In this document: positions 7,028-15,908 of the stretch, in pieces
Layout: the number at the start of each line of letters is the position of its first letter
How positions within the stretch are numbered: the stretch's first letter is position 1
IMG/VR virus record: IMGVR_UViG_3300044858_002264
Span: 1 to 25,850 of that record
Reading direction: 5' to 3' (one strand)
DNA: 25,850 nucleotides
Source: a virus
Made by a program: the position numbers and the translations under genes
The notes under the pieces: model-generated
The model's database searches: none
Told to the model about the DNA's origin: nothing
The model's input: only the letters and a program-made list of their open reading frames with translations

Positions 7028-7148
7028 CCTGCTTTTCCTTGAGGTGAATCCACCCGTCGTCGTCGGGGATACCGCCGGTCGAGGCATCCTCGTCGTCATC
7101 CAGTTCGGGCGGGAGGATCAGTCCCTTGGGTGGAAATGCCTTGCCCAT
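6927..7148 (-). CDS. Small acidic ORF overlapping the helix-turn-helix gene
   Basis: 73 codons from the ATG at 7148. The first 40 residues (MGKAFPPKGLILPPELDDDE, then GIPDDDGWIHLKEKQ) look like real protein. The last 32 are basic and low in complexity (SRKRKAVVRKPKLVHRSVRR), as expected where the frame is constrained by the helix-turn-helix gene beneath it. No clear Shine-Dalgarno sequence precedes the ATG. Either it is a short gene overlapping its neighbour by about 100 bases, or its first half belongs to the helix-turn-helix protein through a +1 frame change near 7027. I recognise no family. Confidence 0.4.
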   Translation of the reverse strand: MGKAFPPKGLILPPELDDDEDASTGGIPDDDGWIHLKEKQDGLSEGDSRKRKAVVRKPKLVHRSVRRTPKRNP

Positions 7149-7157
7149 GACTGATAG

Positions 7158-7172
7158 TGTCGCCTAGTAGGC
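7158..7172 (-). repeat. Intergenic inverted repeat followed by GACA (site 2)
   Basis: On the minus strand the palindrome GCCTA-C-TAGGC (7172-7162) is followed at once by GACA (7161-7158), one base after the TAA stop of the zinc-ribbon gene. It matches the site at 4595-4609 at 13 of 15 positions. Both differences lie at the same pair of the palindrome, so the pairing is kept. Confidence 0.5.
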
Positions 7173-7173
7173 T

Positions 7174-7647
7174 TTACTGGTCAATGCTGTTTCGATGTGG
7201 CGTCGCCTTGCCCCATTTACCAATCGGACATTCCTGGTCGGCCCACGACAGCTTGCTGACATAGCCGGCCACCCTGCTGACCGGGCATCCGCACAGGTTG
7301 CAGGCGTCGTTTTGCAAGTGCTCGCACGTCAGGCAGATGTCGTGCCTGCGGATGATCTCCTCGTCCGACGCCATCGGCATCCCTGCTGCGACGTGCTGTG
7401 CCGCTGCGGTGGCGAAGTTACGGACCTTCGCGAGGAACGACGGGGTGTTCGTGCGGTCGAAGTCGGGGGGCAGGGCCGGCGGCTGCGGCTCGTATCCCGG
7501 TTTCGGCGTGCGTGGATAGAATTCGCTCTCCACGTCAATCGTCCACTCGTCACCGTTTTGTGCGACGACGCACGGCATCACCTCGTCAAGCGTGTAGCCA
7601 CGATCCGCGCAACGGGCTTCGAGGTGTGAGCGGTGGCAGGTGATCAT
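7174..7647 (-). CDS. Phage zinc-ribbon-like protein with C-terminal CPIGKW motif
   Basis: 157 residues. The C-terminal quarter has CLTCEHLQNDACNLCGCPV followed by a Lys/Ser stretch and CPIGKW. This cysteine pattern (CxxC, CxxCxC and a last Cys) occurs in small phage proteins and probably binds zinc (DUF6171-like, from memory). The N-terminus (MITCHRSHLEARCADRGYTL) also carries Cys and His. The ATG at 7647 overlaps the previous stop (ATGA), which decides the start over a longer open frame. It lies between probable tail proteins and the accessory block. The role is unknown: a structural zinc site, or contact with nucleic acid or protein. Confidence 0.72.
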   Translation of the reverse strand: MITCHRSHLEARCADRGYTLDEVMPCVVAQNGDEWTIDVESEFYPRTPKPGYEPQPPALPPDFDRTNTPSFLAKVRNFATAAAQHVAAGMPMASDEEIIRRHDICLTCEHLQNDACNLCGCPVSRVAGYVSKLSWADQECPIGKWGKATPHRNSIDQ

Positions 7648-8237
7648 GGAAGGGGGTTCCCGCAGCCAGCACCGCACTCGCCCACGGTGCCGAATGGTCC
7701 ACCGACGGCTTGGTATCCATTGATAGTCGGCGAAGTGTTGCAAAAATCGGGAAGGTTACTATCGAAAACCAGCTCGATTGTCGGCGGCGTCTCAATAAAA
7801 GTATCAATGATAGTACGGACGCAAGGTGGCGGGTTTCCGGCATTATTATTTTGACCCGTGTTTACAACAACAGCGTTTGCGTCAAGCGTCGGAAACTCAA
7901 AGGCGTATCTGCGTGTCCATATGTAGTCGCCGCCCTCAAACACGCTACAGTACACTCGTCCGCCAAAAATCCGGCCCGAGCGGAGGCCGGTGCGCTCGCA
8001 GTAAGAAGGATACTCACCGGGGCTTACTCCGTCGATAGTTCCGCCGAACTGAATTCTCTGCCGCGCGACGCACGAACCCGATACGATATCGTGCTCAACA
8101 CGCCCGAAGCCGCCCCCGCCAAGGCCGGCGACGGTAGAAACCGACACGGTTCCGCCCCAGCTAAGTTTAAGCCTTGCCCCGCGATTACATGGGTTCGGCG
8201 CGTGGCAGTAGTAGAATGTGCAACAGCGGCACGCCAT
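7644..8237 (-). CDS. Cysteine-rich probable virion protein, unknown
   Basis: 197 residues. The N-terminus is Cys-dense (MACRCCTFYYCHAPNPC), with more Cys through the protein and CGAGC near the end. The middle is beta-like and Gly-rich (VSVSTVAGLGGGGFG) with several Tyr and Phe, and there is a Pro/Asn-rich turn (NNNAGNPPPC). Disulfide- or metal-stabilised structure in a tail-tip protein is plausible, but no family is recognised. GGAGA six bases before the ATG supports the start. The gene is AT-richer by eye than its neighbours, hinting at separate origin. It is one base downstream of another unknown protein and overlaps the zinc-ribbon gene. Confidence 0.65.
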   Translation of the reverse strand: MACRCCTFYYCHAPNPCNRGARLKLSWGGTVSVSTVAGLGGGGFGRVEHDIVSGSCVARQRIQFGGTIDGVSPGEYPSYCERTGLRSGRIFGGRVYCSVFEGGDYIWTRRYAFEFPTLDANAVVVNTGQNNNAGNPPPCVRTIIDTFIETPPTIELVFDSNLPDFCNTSPTINGYQAVGGPFGTVGECGAGCGNPLP

Positions 8238-8238
8238 C

Positions 8239-8877
8239 TCAAATCTCCAGCGTAATGTATGTGGCCGTGTAAGTTCCTGTTGTTATCACCGCCGTCTGAG
8301 TACCAGACATCGACATGATCGTTGCGGTCTGTGTCGAGCCGACAACCCGTACAGAAGTAGTTGTTTTGTTGACAGTAATACTGCAATTGCTTGAATTCAG
8401 AACAGCCGATATGTTTGTCAAAACAGATACGCTCTCGCCCGGCGTTGCGAACGCGACTGTTTGCGTTGCGTGAGTCCCAACAAACGTAATTGTCTGCGTT
8501 CTGCCAGAAAACACCGCAGTCGCCGTCGACATCTGGAAGCTGACCAGATACCACGCCGTGCCATCCTTGGCGACGTTGACGATGCGGCTTGTGTTCGTGC
8601 TTGCCGGGGCCGGGAGGCTGACGATCTTGTTGATGACGCTGACCGTGTTCGGCGTGGCCGTGACGCCGAGGAACGTCACCGACTTCGACGTGTCGATGGG
8701 CCAAGCGCCGGCGGCGGTGCAGACGCGGAAGACCTTGGGGACATAGGTCGGCGAGGTCTCGGCTCGCGTCGGTATCTGCGACACCCCGCCGCCGTATGGC
8801 ATTCCATCAACACGCGCAATGGTCTCCTTGATCTTGGCGACCAGTTGCGGCCCGATGAGGAAGCCTTTTTGCGCCAT
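8239..8877 (-). CDS. Unknown probable tail/virion protein, Thr/Ser/Val-rich
   Basis: 212 residues. A short helical N-terminus (MAQKGFLIGPQLVAKIKETI) is followed by a long region dominated by Thr, Ser and Val (FVGTHATQTVAFATPGESVS, then TQTATIMSMSGTQTAVITTG), typical of beta-structured virion proteins. There is no membrane segment, signal peptide or enzyme motif. It follows the probable baseplate protein by two bases and precedes the Cys-rich gene by one. The 3-prime half is AT-richer by eye than the surrounding genes. A baseplate or tail-tip component is inferred from position only. Confidence 0.68.
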   Translation of the reverse strand: MAQKGFLIGPQLVAKIKETIARVDGMPYGGGVSQIPTRAETSPTYVPKVFRVCTAAGAWPIDTSKSVTFLGVTATPNTVSVINKIVSLPAPASTNTSRIVNVAKDGTAWYLVSFQMSTATAVFSGRTQTITFVGTHATQTVAFATPGESVSVLTNISAVLNSSNCSITVNKTTTSVRVVGSTQTATIMSMSGTQTAVITTGTYTATYITLEI

Positions 8878-8879
8878 GC

Positions 8880-9956
8880 CTAGAAGATCCAGCGAATATC
8901 GAATGCGGAGAAATCGTCGCCGAACGGCATTTCGGGCTGAGTGCGAAACGCCTCGAACTCTATACTCGAGACAGTGGCGTCAAGTGGCGTGCCGTTGCTA
9001 AAGAGCGGCACGGGCTGGCCTGACGGCACCTGCGTGTAACCGCCGTCATCGAACGGAATCTTGACCATAGCCCTGACTCTCGTCCCTTGCGTGGCTGCGG
9101 CGTAGTCCCTCCCGGTCGGCGTCGGCAGGGTCGTCAGCACTCGCCCTCCAGATCGCTCAAGGGCCAGCGCGTCACTGTTGACGCCGGGGGAGCCCAGGCC
9201 AGCCTGGAGAACCATGTAGCCCGTCACCGGAACCTTGAGGTTCCAGCCGTTCGGTTTTCCCGTCACCATGAACTGAAAAGTCCGCTTGAACCCGCGGAAC
9301 GTCGCGCCGCCCCAGGTCTCGACAACTGGGACGGTCTCGATGTTGCGGAGCATACAAGCCTTTGATGGCACGCTGCTCCCAGAGAACGTGAACGACTGAC
9401 TGTTGATGTAGCCGATCTTGTCGTTGTGCCGCGTGGGGAGTGTGTCGAATTGCTCGATGTTGATCGTGAAGCTGGGGACGAGCGTCGTCAGCCCGTCATA
9501 TAGCTCGCCGTTCGGGTTTTTGGCGACCGCCTTAGACGAGTTGTCGTCGGGCGTGTCGTAGTATTCGTGTACGGCGATTTCTTCGAGCGACCCCGAGATC
9601 GAGAACATTGCGGGGCGGATATCCGGCGGGTCGAGTTTCGGGTCACGCTCGCCCCCGCTCTCGCCGCCACCTACGTCCAAGCCCACGCCCGGCGTCGTCC
9701 GGTATGTGGCCGTGACGATGCGGACGAGCCGACTTTCGCCGTCTGCCTTCACGTCCAGGCTGACGCACGGGATCAGTTCGCTCTCGCTCAACGGGTCGCC
9801 GATGTTGACGCCGACCGCCTCGGGCACGACGAACGGCTCGTTCGGGTACTCAAGCAGCACCTTCCAGACGCGGGTGGCCGTGTCGGCCAATGCTCCGCCT
9901 TCGCTGCTGCGGCTGTACGATTTCCCCTGCGCGAGTTCGGATACGAGTTTTGGCAT
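8880..9956 (-). CDS. Probable distal tail/baseplate protein downstream of the tape measure
   Basis: 358 residues, directly downstream of the tape measure gene and sharing TAATG with its stop. This slot usually holds the distal tail or baseplate hub protein of siphophages. The sequence is mixed alpha/beta and many stretches look like virion sandwich domains (TINIEQFDTL, SQSFTFSGSSVPSKACMLRN). The C-terminus (DDFSAFDIRWIF) is aromatic. AGGTGGT precedes the ATG. I do not recognise a Dit or Tal signature, and no peptidase or lysozyme motif is visible, so the assignment rests on gene order. Confidence 0.6.
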   Translation of the reverse strand: MPKLVSELAQGKSYSRSSEGGALADTATRVWKVLLEYPNEPFVVPEAVGVNIGDPLSESELIPCVSLDVKADGESRLVRIVTATYRTTPGVGLDVGGGESGGERDPKLDPPDIRPAMFSISGSLEEIAVHEYYDTPDDNSSKAVAKNPNGELYDGLTTLVPSFTINIEQFDTLPTRHNDKIGYINSQSFTFSGSSVPSKACMLRNIETVPVVETWGGATFRGFKRTFQFMVTGKPNGWNLKVPVTGYMVLQAGLGSPGVNSDALALERSGGRVLTTLPTPTGRDYAAATQGTRVRAMVKIPFDDGGYTQVPSGQPVPLFSNGTPLDATVSSIEFEAFRTQPEMPFGDDFSAFDIRWIF

Positions 9957-12900
9957 TAGTTCACCACCTGCCCAGTGTTTGCGACCACGGCCTGCCTGAT
10001 TTCCTCGAGCTTCGATATCTGCTTGTTGAGAGCCTCGAGGTTCTGGTTCTTGGCGTCGTCATCGCCGCGTAGAAGCCTGTTGAGTTCGCTCTGGCCCTGC
10101 GAGGTGTTGATGTCGGCGGCCTGGAGCCTCGCCCGCGACGGCTCACGCATGGCGTTCTTGAACTGCTCGTCCATCGAGAAGAGGATCGGAGCGGCGTCCT
10201 TGAATGCGTTGCGGGTGGCGTCTTCGATGAACTGCTGGCGATCGCGGCCGCTCTCGATTTGGGAGGCGCGGGCGGCGATGTCGGCACCTATGCCGTCGGC
10301 TTTCTCTCTGTCCCTATCGCGTTCCGTCATGCCGAGTTCGCGTCCGCGGGCGGCAGATTTCTGGAACTCCTCCTCCGCCGTGGAAGCGTCTCTCGCGGCA
10401 TCGACTTTTTTCTGGCTTCGCCTTGCGTCGTCCTCCATTTGGTTGACGAGAGTCTCTCTCTCGCGGATTAGCTCCTCGCGTCGCTCGCTATCGTTCGTCG
10501 GCACGGCGGCGATCTGGGCGTCGATCTCGGCGAGTCTCGCCGCGCCTTCGTTGGCGACTTCAGCCTGCCGAGCCAAGGCGGCGGCGAGTTCTTCGCCGGC
10601 TTTGCGGACTGCATCCCAGAACTTGGCTCCTCGCTCTTCCTTAGTGAATCCGGCGGCCACCATCGCGGCGTCGCCCTCGTCGTTACGACGCTCAAACTCG
10701 TCTGCGAGGTCGCCACGGCCAGCATCGCGAATGGCATTGCGAACGGCTGTTTCACCCATGCCGGCAGTGTCAATGCCGAGGTCTGTTGCGGTATTCTGCA
10801 AATCACTCAGTGTCTGCGATTGAGCTTGCGCGGCCTCGTTCCTCTTCCTTGCCAGCTCGACATCTGCGGATGCCGCCGAACTCTGGTTGCTAACGTCTGC
10901 GGCTACCGCCGCCCGCTCGTCGGCGAGCCTCTTGCGCTCCTCCTCCTGCTTCGCGCGACCGCTCTTCAGCTCTTCGTCGATCTCCTGCACCCGCTCCTTC
11001 TGCGGACGCTGCATTTCCTCGAGGCGGTCGCGTTCAACCTCAATCTCTTCTTGCGCCCGACGCTCCACGCCCCTCTGGGCCTCTAGGTCGGCCTCGGCCT
11101 GACGGCGAGCCTCTCGCGTCGCGGGAGTGCTGTTGCCGAGATCGGCCCGGCGAGCCTCGTCGGCTCGCTGCTGCGCCGAGTTCAGATTGCCGGCGACCTC
11201 CTCGGCAGCCTTGTTCAGCTCTGCTGCAAATATCTTGACGGCGATCGTTGCTGCCTCGATGGCTGCGGCCTCTTCGTTGAGTGCCTGCTCGGCGTCTTGC
11301 AGACCGCGACGCATCTCTGGAGTCTGAAACTCAGGCAGCTCCGCGCGGCGGCGAATCTGCTCCCGCTCGGCCTCGATCTCACGCATGCGGCGGGCGATGC
11401 GGCCGTCATCGAGACCGGCGGACGAGAGGTTGCTGCGAGCACGACCAAGCCGGGCGTCGATCTGCCGCTGGGGGTCGACGATCCGCTCGTTGGCGAAGGC
11501 GTCGGTCTGGGCGGCCATATCGCGGCGGCGGGCGTTGAGAGCGTCGATGTCGGCGCGGGCGGCGGAGACCAGCCCTTCCGCCTCGGCTGGCGTGAGCGGA
11601 CGACCGTTCTCGTCCTTGCCGGAAGCGGCGGACTCGAGTCTCTTATACGCCTTCGCCAACTGCTCCGCGTTATTGTCCAGCTCCTGCTGGAACAACCTCG
11701 CCCCAGGCAGGCCGAGTCTGATTGCCTCGGCGACCTCTTCCTGCGCTTGACGGATTTGCTCCGCCGGGCCGCGGGATGCTGCGGCGATTTCTGTTGCAGC
11801 CTTGTTGATCTCCCGCAGGAGGGGAGCACTCAGGGTGCCGAGGATAAGAGTGAGTTCCGCGATCTCTTTCTTGGCCGCGGTGGCCTCGTTCGACGTGAGA
11901 AGCCCGCCTTCGATCTGCGTCGACAACTCTTGAATGCGGGCATCAACTTGCTGCCTAGCTTCGCTGACGCTTCCAGCCAACGGCACGGCGGCGGCTCGCT
12001 CCATTAATGGCGCGGCTGCACGAGCGGGAGCGAACGGGTCGTCGGGGTTCACGGCACCGGCGTCCCTCGCGGCGGCCACCGCCTGTGCCTCCAGAGACTC
12101 CCGCAACCTTTTTTGAATCTGCTCAAAGTCAGGTGGAGTCGCAGAGACGGCGCGGTCGGCTGCCTCCCGCTCGCGCCGCCTGGACTCCTCCAGTTGCCTC
12201 TGGAGCCCGGCAATCTCGCCAACGTCTGTGCTCTTTTCGATCTTGTTCTTTAGCTTTTGCTGCTCGGCCCGCTCCTTGATAACCTCGGGATCGAAGTCGG
12301 CCACGCTGTTTCGGATCGCCTCGTTCTGCTTCTTCCTGATATCCTCTAATTGCTTTGAGAACTCGGCAGCCCGCTCGCCGCCGGTTGAGAAGGTTCCGCG
12401 AGACATCGAGTCGCCGAGCGAGCGAAACGCTTGAGCCAGTTCCTCGACGAGGCTTTTCTGTCGAGCCAGGGCGTCATTGAGTGCCTTCGTCTGGTCTTCG
12501 GCCGAGCGGCCGTTGTTGGCATACTTGATGAGGGCGACCGCTGCCTGCCCCGCAATCACGGCCCCGAGGCCAATCCACAAACCCTGCGTGCCTCCGAGAA
12601 TGAATGCGAGTTGCGTGACGTTGTTGCTTATCGCGCGGAGCTTGAACTCAAGACCGCCGGTCGAGGACAAGAAGTCGTCGACCGCAAAGGCGGCTTGATT
12701 CAGGGCGAGCGCAAACTTGTCGGCACCGGCGCGCCCCACGTCACCGATGCCCTTGACGAATGACGCAGCTTCTGCCTTGCTCTTGAACAGGCCAGCAGCT
12801 AGGGCCGCCTCGCCAATCTTCTCTGCAAGTTGGTCGGCTTGCTCCTTCGTGGCGGCAAGACCAAGGGTGCCCTTCCTGGCCGCGCTCTCGACGAAAGCTG

Positions 12901-15900
12901 CGTACTTGTTAAAGGCGTCGGCGACGGGGCCGCTGGCCGCCGCTCCAATGTCCAGCAGTTTGGCCCTAATGAATCCGATCTGCTTTTCTGTGCGAGTGAA
13001 CGCCGCGGTGTTCAGCGCGTCTCCAAGCGTGCCGCCGAGCTTGGTGGCCTGCTGCGCTCTGGTCAGCACCCGCTCAAGACCGGCGGCCTTCTTCGTGACG
13101 GCATCGATCTCCGCCGCAGTTGAAGATGGCCCGAGCCCCTTGAATGCGTCCCGAACCTTGTTGATCGCCGGAATGAACTGAGCCTGCAACGGCATCGGCA
13201 GCTTTTCAAGGCTGTTCTGGAGCGAGACGACATTGGCCTGGAGGTTGGCGTATCCACGAGCGGCGGTGCCGAAGTCGGCACCGAGAACATCCACGGGTGG
13301 TTTCGGCGGCGGTGCCGCCGCGACCGCCGCGTCCCTCAATTGGGCTGCACGCTGGCCGGCAAGCCTCGCAGCCGCCTCGTTGCCAGCGTTCGCGCCGACG
13401 AACGTCTCGATCTTGGCGATGTTCTTCTCGCCGATGGCTTTCATCGGGCCGTCGAGCTTCGCGACCGCCGCCTTTGCCTCGGCAAGGTTTTTCTTGAGGA
13501 TATCGATGGGCTGGCTCGGATTCGCGTCGTCTCCGATGGCCGCCATCGCAGCCTTGAGGTCATCTGCCGCCTTCTTCGCCTGCAACTCCTTGTCGACGAG
13601 ATCGACGAACACCTTGATCAGCGGCGCGCCGAAGTCCGCGTTACCAAGCCCCGCGATGGCCGCGTCCTTGGCGGTCGTCACCCTCGCCAAGGCGGCGGGG
13701 TCGAGGCTGCCGGCTCTGGCGATGGTGCTACGCAGCTCGCCCTCGGCCTGCGCCCTGTTCTGCGGCAGTCCCGTGAACTGGAACGCGGCGGACTCCTTGA
13801 GGGCGTCGATGCTGGCCTTCAGGTCATCCGTCTTCTTCTTGGCGTCTGCGGTAGTGAGGTTGAACTTCTTGTCCTGGGCGAGCTTGAACGCGATCTGGTC
13901 AAGAACGTCGTTGTACTTGTCCAAGTCGCCAAGCAGGCGAGCCATAGCCGCATCTTCTAGGAGCGGCTTGTAGTTCTGTCGCTGGGCGCGGTCTAGGCCG
14001 ACGATGTCGCCTTCTAGCTGCCCTCGGCGGCCGTCTGCCTGCTCCATGTTCTGCGGACGGCCGGTGATGACGAAGGCGGCGCGCTCGCGCATTGACGTGA
14101 TCTTCGCCGTGATCTCGTCAGCCTTTCTCTGCGCCTCGGCGGTGTCAATGGTGACCCTGATTTCCTTTTCCGCGACCTCCTGAGCCTCACCGAGCTTCTT
14201 GATAACAAGATCAAGCGACAGTTGCGCTGGCCCCGTCGGGAGGCTATCTGCAATCACTGCTTGCAGCTTCGCGTACCGAACCGTGGCCTCCTGCGAAAGC
14301 CTGCTGACCTCCACGAGCGACTCGACAATCCTCGGGTTTGCCTGAATCGCCGAGGCCGGCAGCGCCGCTGCTTTGTCGCCGATAGCCGCTCCGCGGTCCA
14401 AAGACTCGGACAGCCCGGGCTGGTCAAAGAAAAGCTCCCTGCCGGTCTTGATCTTCCCGACCTTCGCCGACGCCTCGGCCAATCGCGAGACCGACGCCAC
14501 GACCTGATCGACATCCTGCTTTATGCCGACGAACGTGGCCTCAATTGCCTTGGCGGGAGCGACGCCGTCGTCGATCAGTCTTGCCAGCGACTCAAGATCG
14601 TTTTGCACGCTTGAGAGCGCAGGCAGGAAACCAGCCTGAACCTCTCTGGTCAGCGTACCGAACTGCTGCGTGGCTGCCGCGATAGGCTTTGACAGCTCCT
14701 CCGACTGAGACACCATCTGCCGCATCTTCGTCGTCGCGGCCGTCAGGTCAGAGCGGCCAAGCTCTTCCATGACGCGAGGCAGTTTGCCGAGTACCGCCCC
14801 CGCGGCCTCGGCCTTCTTGGCGACATCGTCAAGCGTCTGAATGTCGACGTTCACGCCGAACTCAGCGGTGACCTTTTTGCCGAGTTGGCGATTCAGCTTG
14901 CCGAGCGTGCTTTCTGCCTCTGTCAGCTCGTCGTACTTCGCCTTGATGTCGACGACGCTCCCGCTGGCCTTGGCCTTCTCCAGAGCGGCCGTCAGCCTGT
15001 CGACCCTGTCCTGCGCCTCGGCGATCTGTGCCTTGAACTCGTCTGTCGATACGCTGACCTTGGCGACCCTGGCCTGCTTCTTTTCAAGCGAGTCGATCTT
15101 CTCCGAGATGCCGTCGATCACCGCGCGGACCTTTTGAAGCTCGCGTTCATCACCGCGAACGCGAATGGCCTTCGCCTCAAGGGATTCCCGCTTGCTGTTC
15201 AGCGCATCAAGTTGTTCGTTGATCGCGTCGAGTTCGCGCGAACCGCCGCCGCCGGCTGCGGCCTGATCCTGCAACCTCTTCAAGGCCGCCGTAGCCTTGG
15301 CAAGCCGCCCCTCGAGCTTCTGCACCGCGGCGTCATCGACGGGGACGGTAACCTTGCCACCGCTGTCGGCCGCGGACTTGATCTCCTGCTTCAGCGTCTG
15401 AATCCGCTCTTTGGCCGATTCGACATCCGCCGCCACCTTCATAACAGCGGGCGACGACCTGATCTGCTCACGAAGCTCGCTGATCTTCTCCAGGCCGCCG
15501 ACGCGGGTGATGATCTCCACGTCCTTCGACGTAAGGCCGTTGATGGCATCGCGGAATTCCGTGATGCTCTTCATTCCGCTCGTCTTCAGGACGATGTCGA
15601 TCTGTCGCTCGTTGAGACCTTGCAGCCGCCGCTGGAGGGCGTCCACGTCGCCGATGAGCCCCTTGAAGCCCTTGAACGAGAGCTTCATCGACTCGGCGGC
15701 CCGAAGCGACCGCTCGACCTTCTGGAGCGGCGTGTAGATGCCCTCGAGCGCCCTCGCGGCCTGACTGGACGCCGATGTCAGGTTGCCCTGCACCCGGCTG
15801 GCGAAGTTGGCGACCTCCTTCGCCGACTTCGCCAGCTTGCTGTCAAAGTCACCCGTGCTCGCCGAGACGACCGCGCTGATCTTGCCGAGGTAGCCGTTTG

Positions 15901-15904
15901 CCAT
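9956..15904 (-). CDS. Tail tape measure protein
   Basis: 1982 residues, by far the longest gene, following the tail chaperone pair as in most siphophages. The N-terminus (MANGYLGKISAVVSASTGDF) leads into very long Ala/Glu/Lys/Arg-rich coiled-coil helices throughout. One hydrophobic segment lies at about residues 1099-1129 (LWIGLGAVIAGQAAVALI), as in other tape measures that insert into the host membrane. Residues of about 593-785 hold a two-copy internal repeat. No peptidase, lysozyme or transglycosylase motif was noticed. The protein sets tail length and helps DNA entry. At about 0.15 nm per residue the length would suggest a tail near 300 nm. AGGGA stands seven bases before the ATG. Confidence 0.92.
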   Translation of the reverse strand: MANGYLGKISAVVSASTGDFDSKLAKSAKEVANFASRVQGNLTSASSQAARALEGIYTPLQKVERSLRAAESMKLSFKGFKGLIGDVDALQRRLQGLNERQIDIVLKTSGMKSITEFRDAINGLTSKDVEIITRVGGLEKISELREQIRSSPAVMKVAADVESAKERIQTLKQEIKSAADSGGKVTVPVDDAAVQKLEGRLAKATAALKRLQDQAAAGGGGSRELDAINEQLDALNSKRESLEAKAIRVRGDERELQKVRAVIDGISEKIDSLEKKQARVAKVSVSTDEFKAQIAEAQDRVDRLTAALEKAKASGSVVDIKAKYDELTEAESTLGKLNRQLGKKVTAEFGVNVDIQTLDDVAKKAEAAGAVLGKLPRVMEELGRSDLTAATTKMRQMVSQSEELSKPIAAATQQFGTLTREVQAGFLPALSSVQNDLESLARLIDDGVAPAKAIEATFVGIKQDVDQVVASVSRLAEASAKVGKIKTGRELFFDQPGLSESLDRGAAIGDKAAALPASAIQANPRIVESLVEVSRLSQEATVRYAKLQAVIADSLPTGPAQLSLDLVIKKLGEAQEVAEKEIRVTIDTAEAQRKADEITAKITSMRERAAFVITGRPQNMEQADGRRGQLEGDIVGLDRAQRQNYKPLLEDAAMARLLGDLDKYNDVLDQIAFKLAQDKKFNLTTADAKKKTDDLKASIDALKESAAFQFTGLPQNRAQAEGELRSTIARAGSLDPAALARVTTAKDAAIAGLGNADFGAPLIKVFVDLVDKELQAKKAADDLKAAMAAIGDDANPSQPIDILKKNLAEAKAAVAKLDGPMKAIGEKNIAKIETFVGANAGNEAAARLAGQRAAQLRDAAVAAAPPPKPPVDVLGADFGTAARGYANLQANVVSLQNSLEKLPMPLQAQFIPAINKVRDAFKGLGPSSTAAEIDAVTKKAAGLERVLTRAQQATKLGGTLGDALNTAAFTRTEKQIGFIRAKLLDIGAAASGPVADAFNKYAAFVESAARKGTLGLAATKEQADQLAEKIGEAALAAGLFKSKAEAASFVKGIGDVGRAGADKFALALNQAAFAVDDFLSSTGGLEFKLRAISNNVTQLAFILGGTQGLWIGLGAVIAGQAAVALIKYANNGRSAEDQTKALNDALARQKSLVEELAQAFRSLGDSMSRGTFSTGGERAAEFSKQLEDIRKKQNEAIRNSVADFDPEVIKERAEQQKLKNKIEKSTDVGEIAGLQRQLEESRRREREAADRAVSATPPDFEQIQKRLRESLEAQAVAAARDAGAVNPDDPFAPARAAAPLMERAAAVPLAGSVSEARQQVDARIQELSTQIEGGLLTSNEATAAKKEIAELTLILGTLSAPLLREINKAATEIAAASRGPAEQIRQAQEEVAEAIRLGLPGARLFQQELDNNAEQLAKAYKRLESAASGKDENGRPLTPAEAEGLVSAARADIDALNARRRDMAAQTDAFANERIVDPQRQIDARLGRARSNLSSAGLDDGRIARRMREIEAEREQIRRRAELPEFQTPEMRRGLQDAEQALNEEAAAIEAATIAVKIFAAELNKAAEEVAGNLNSAQQRADEARRADLGNSTPATREARRQAEADLEAQRGVERRAQEEIEVERDRLEEMQRPQKERVQEIDEELKSGRAKQEEERKRLADERAAVAADVSNQSSAASADVELARKRNEAAQAQSQTLSDLQNTATDLGIDTAGMGETAVRNAIRDAGRGDLADEFERRNDEGDAAMVAAGFTKEERGAKFWDAVRKAGEELAAALARQAEVANEGAARLAEIDAQIAAVPTNDSERREELIRERETLVNQMEDDARRSQKKVDAARDASTAEEEFQKSAARGRELGMTERDRDREKADGIGADIAARASQIESGRDRQQFIEDATRNAFKDAAPILFSMDEQFKNAMREPSRARLQAADINTSQGQSELNRLLRGDDDAKNQNLEALNKQISKLEEIRQAVVANTGQVVN
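13550..14128 (-). repeat. Two-copy internal repeat in the tape measure gene
   Basis: Two adjacent segments of about 96 residues share a pattern: RKADEITAKITSMRERAAFV with ITGRPQNMEQADG in copy 1, and KKKTDDLKASIDALKESAAF with FTGLPQNRAQAEG in copy 2. Each then ends with a helix before DKKF or a KELQAKKAADDL stretch. Coordinates are approximate. Confidence 0.65.
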
Positions 15905-15908
15905 CGAT

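Noticed and set aside
9956-15904. A peptidase or lysozyme domain in the tape measure protein
   Set aside because: No catalytic motif such as HxxxD with HxH, or a lysozyme-type Glu motif, could be picked out by eye.
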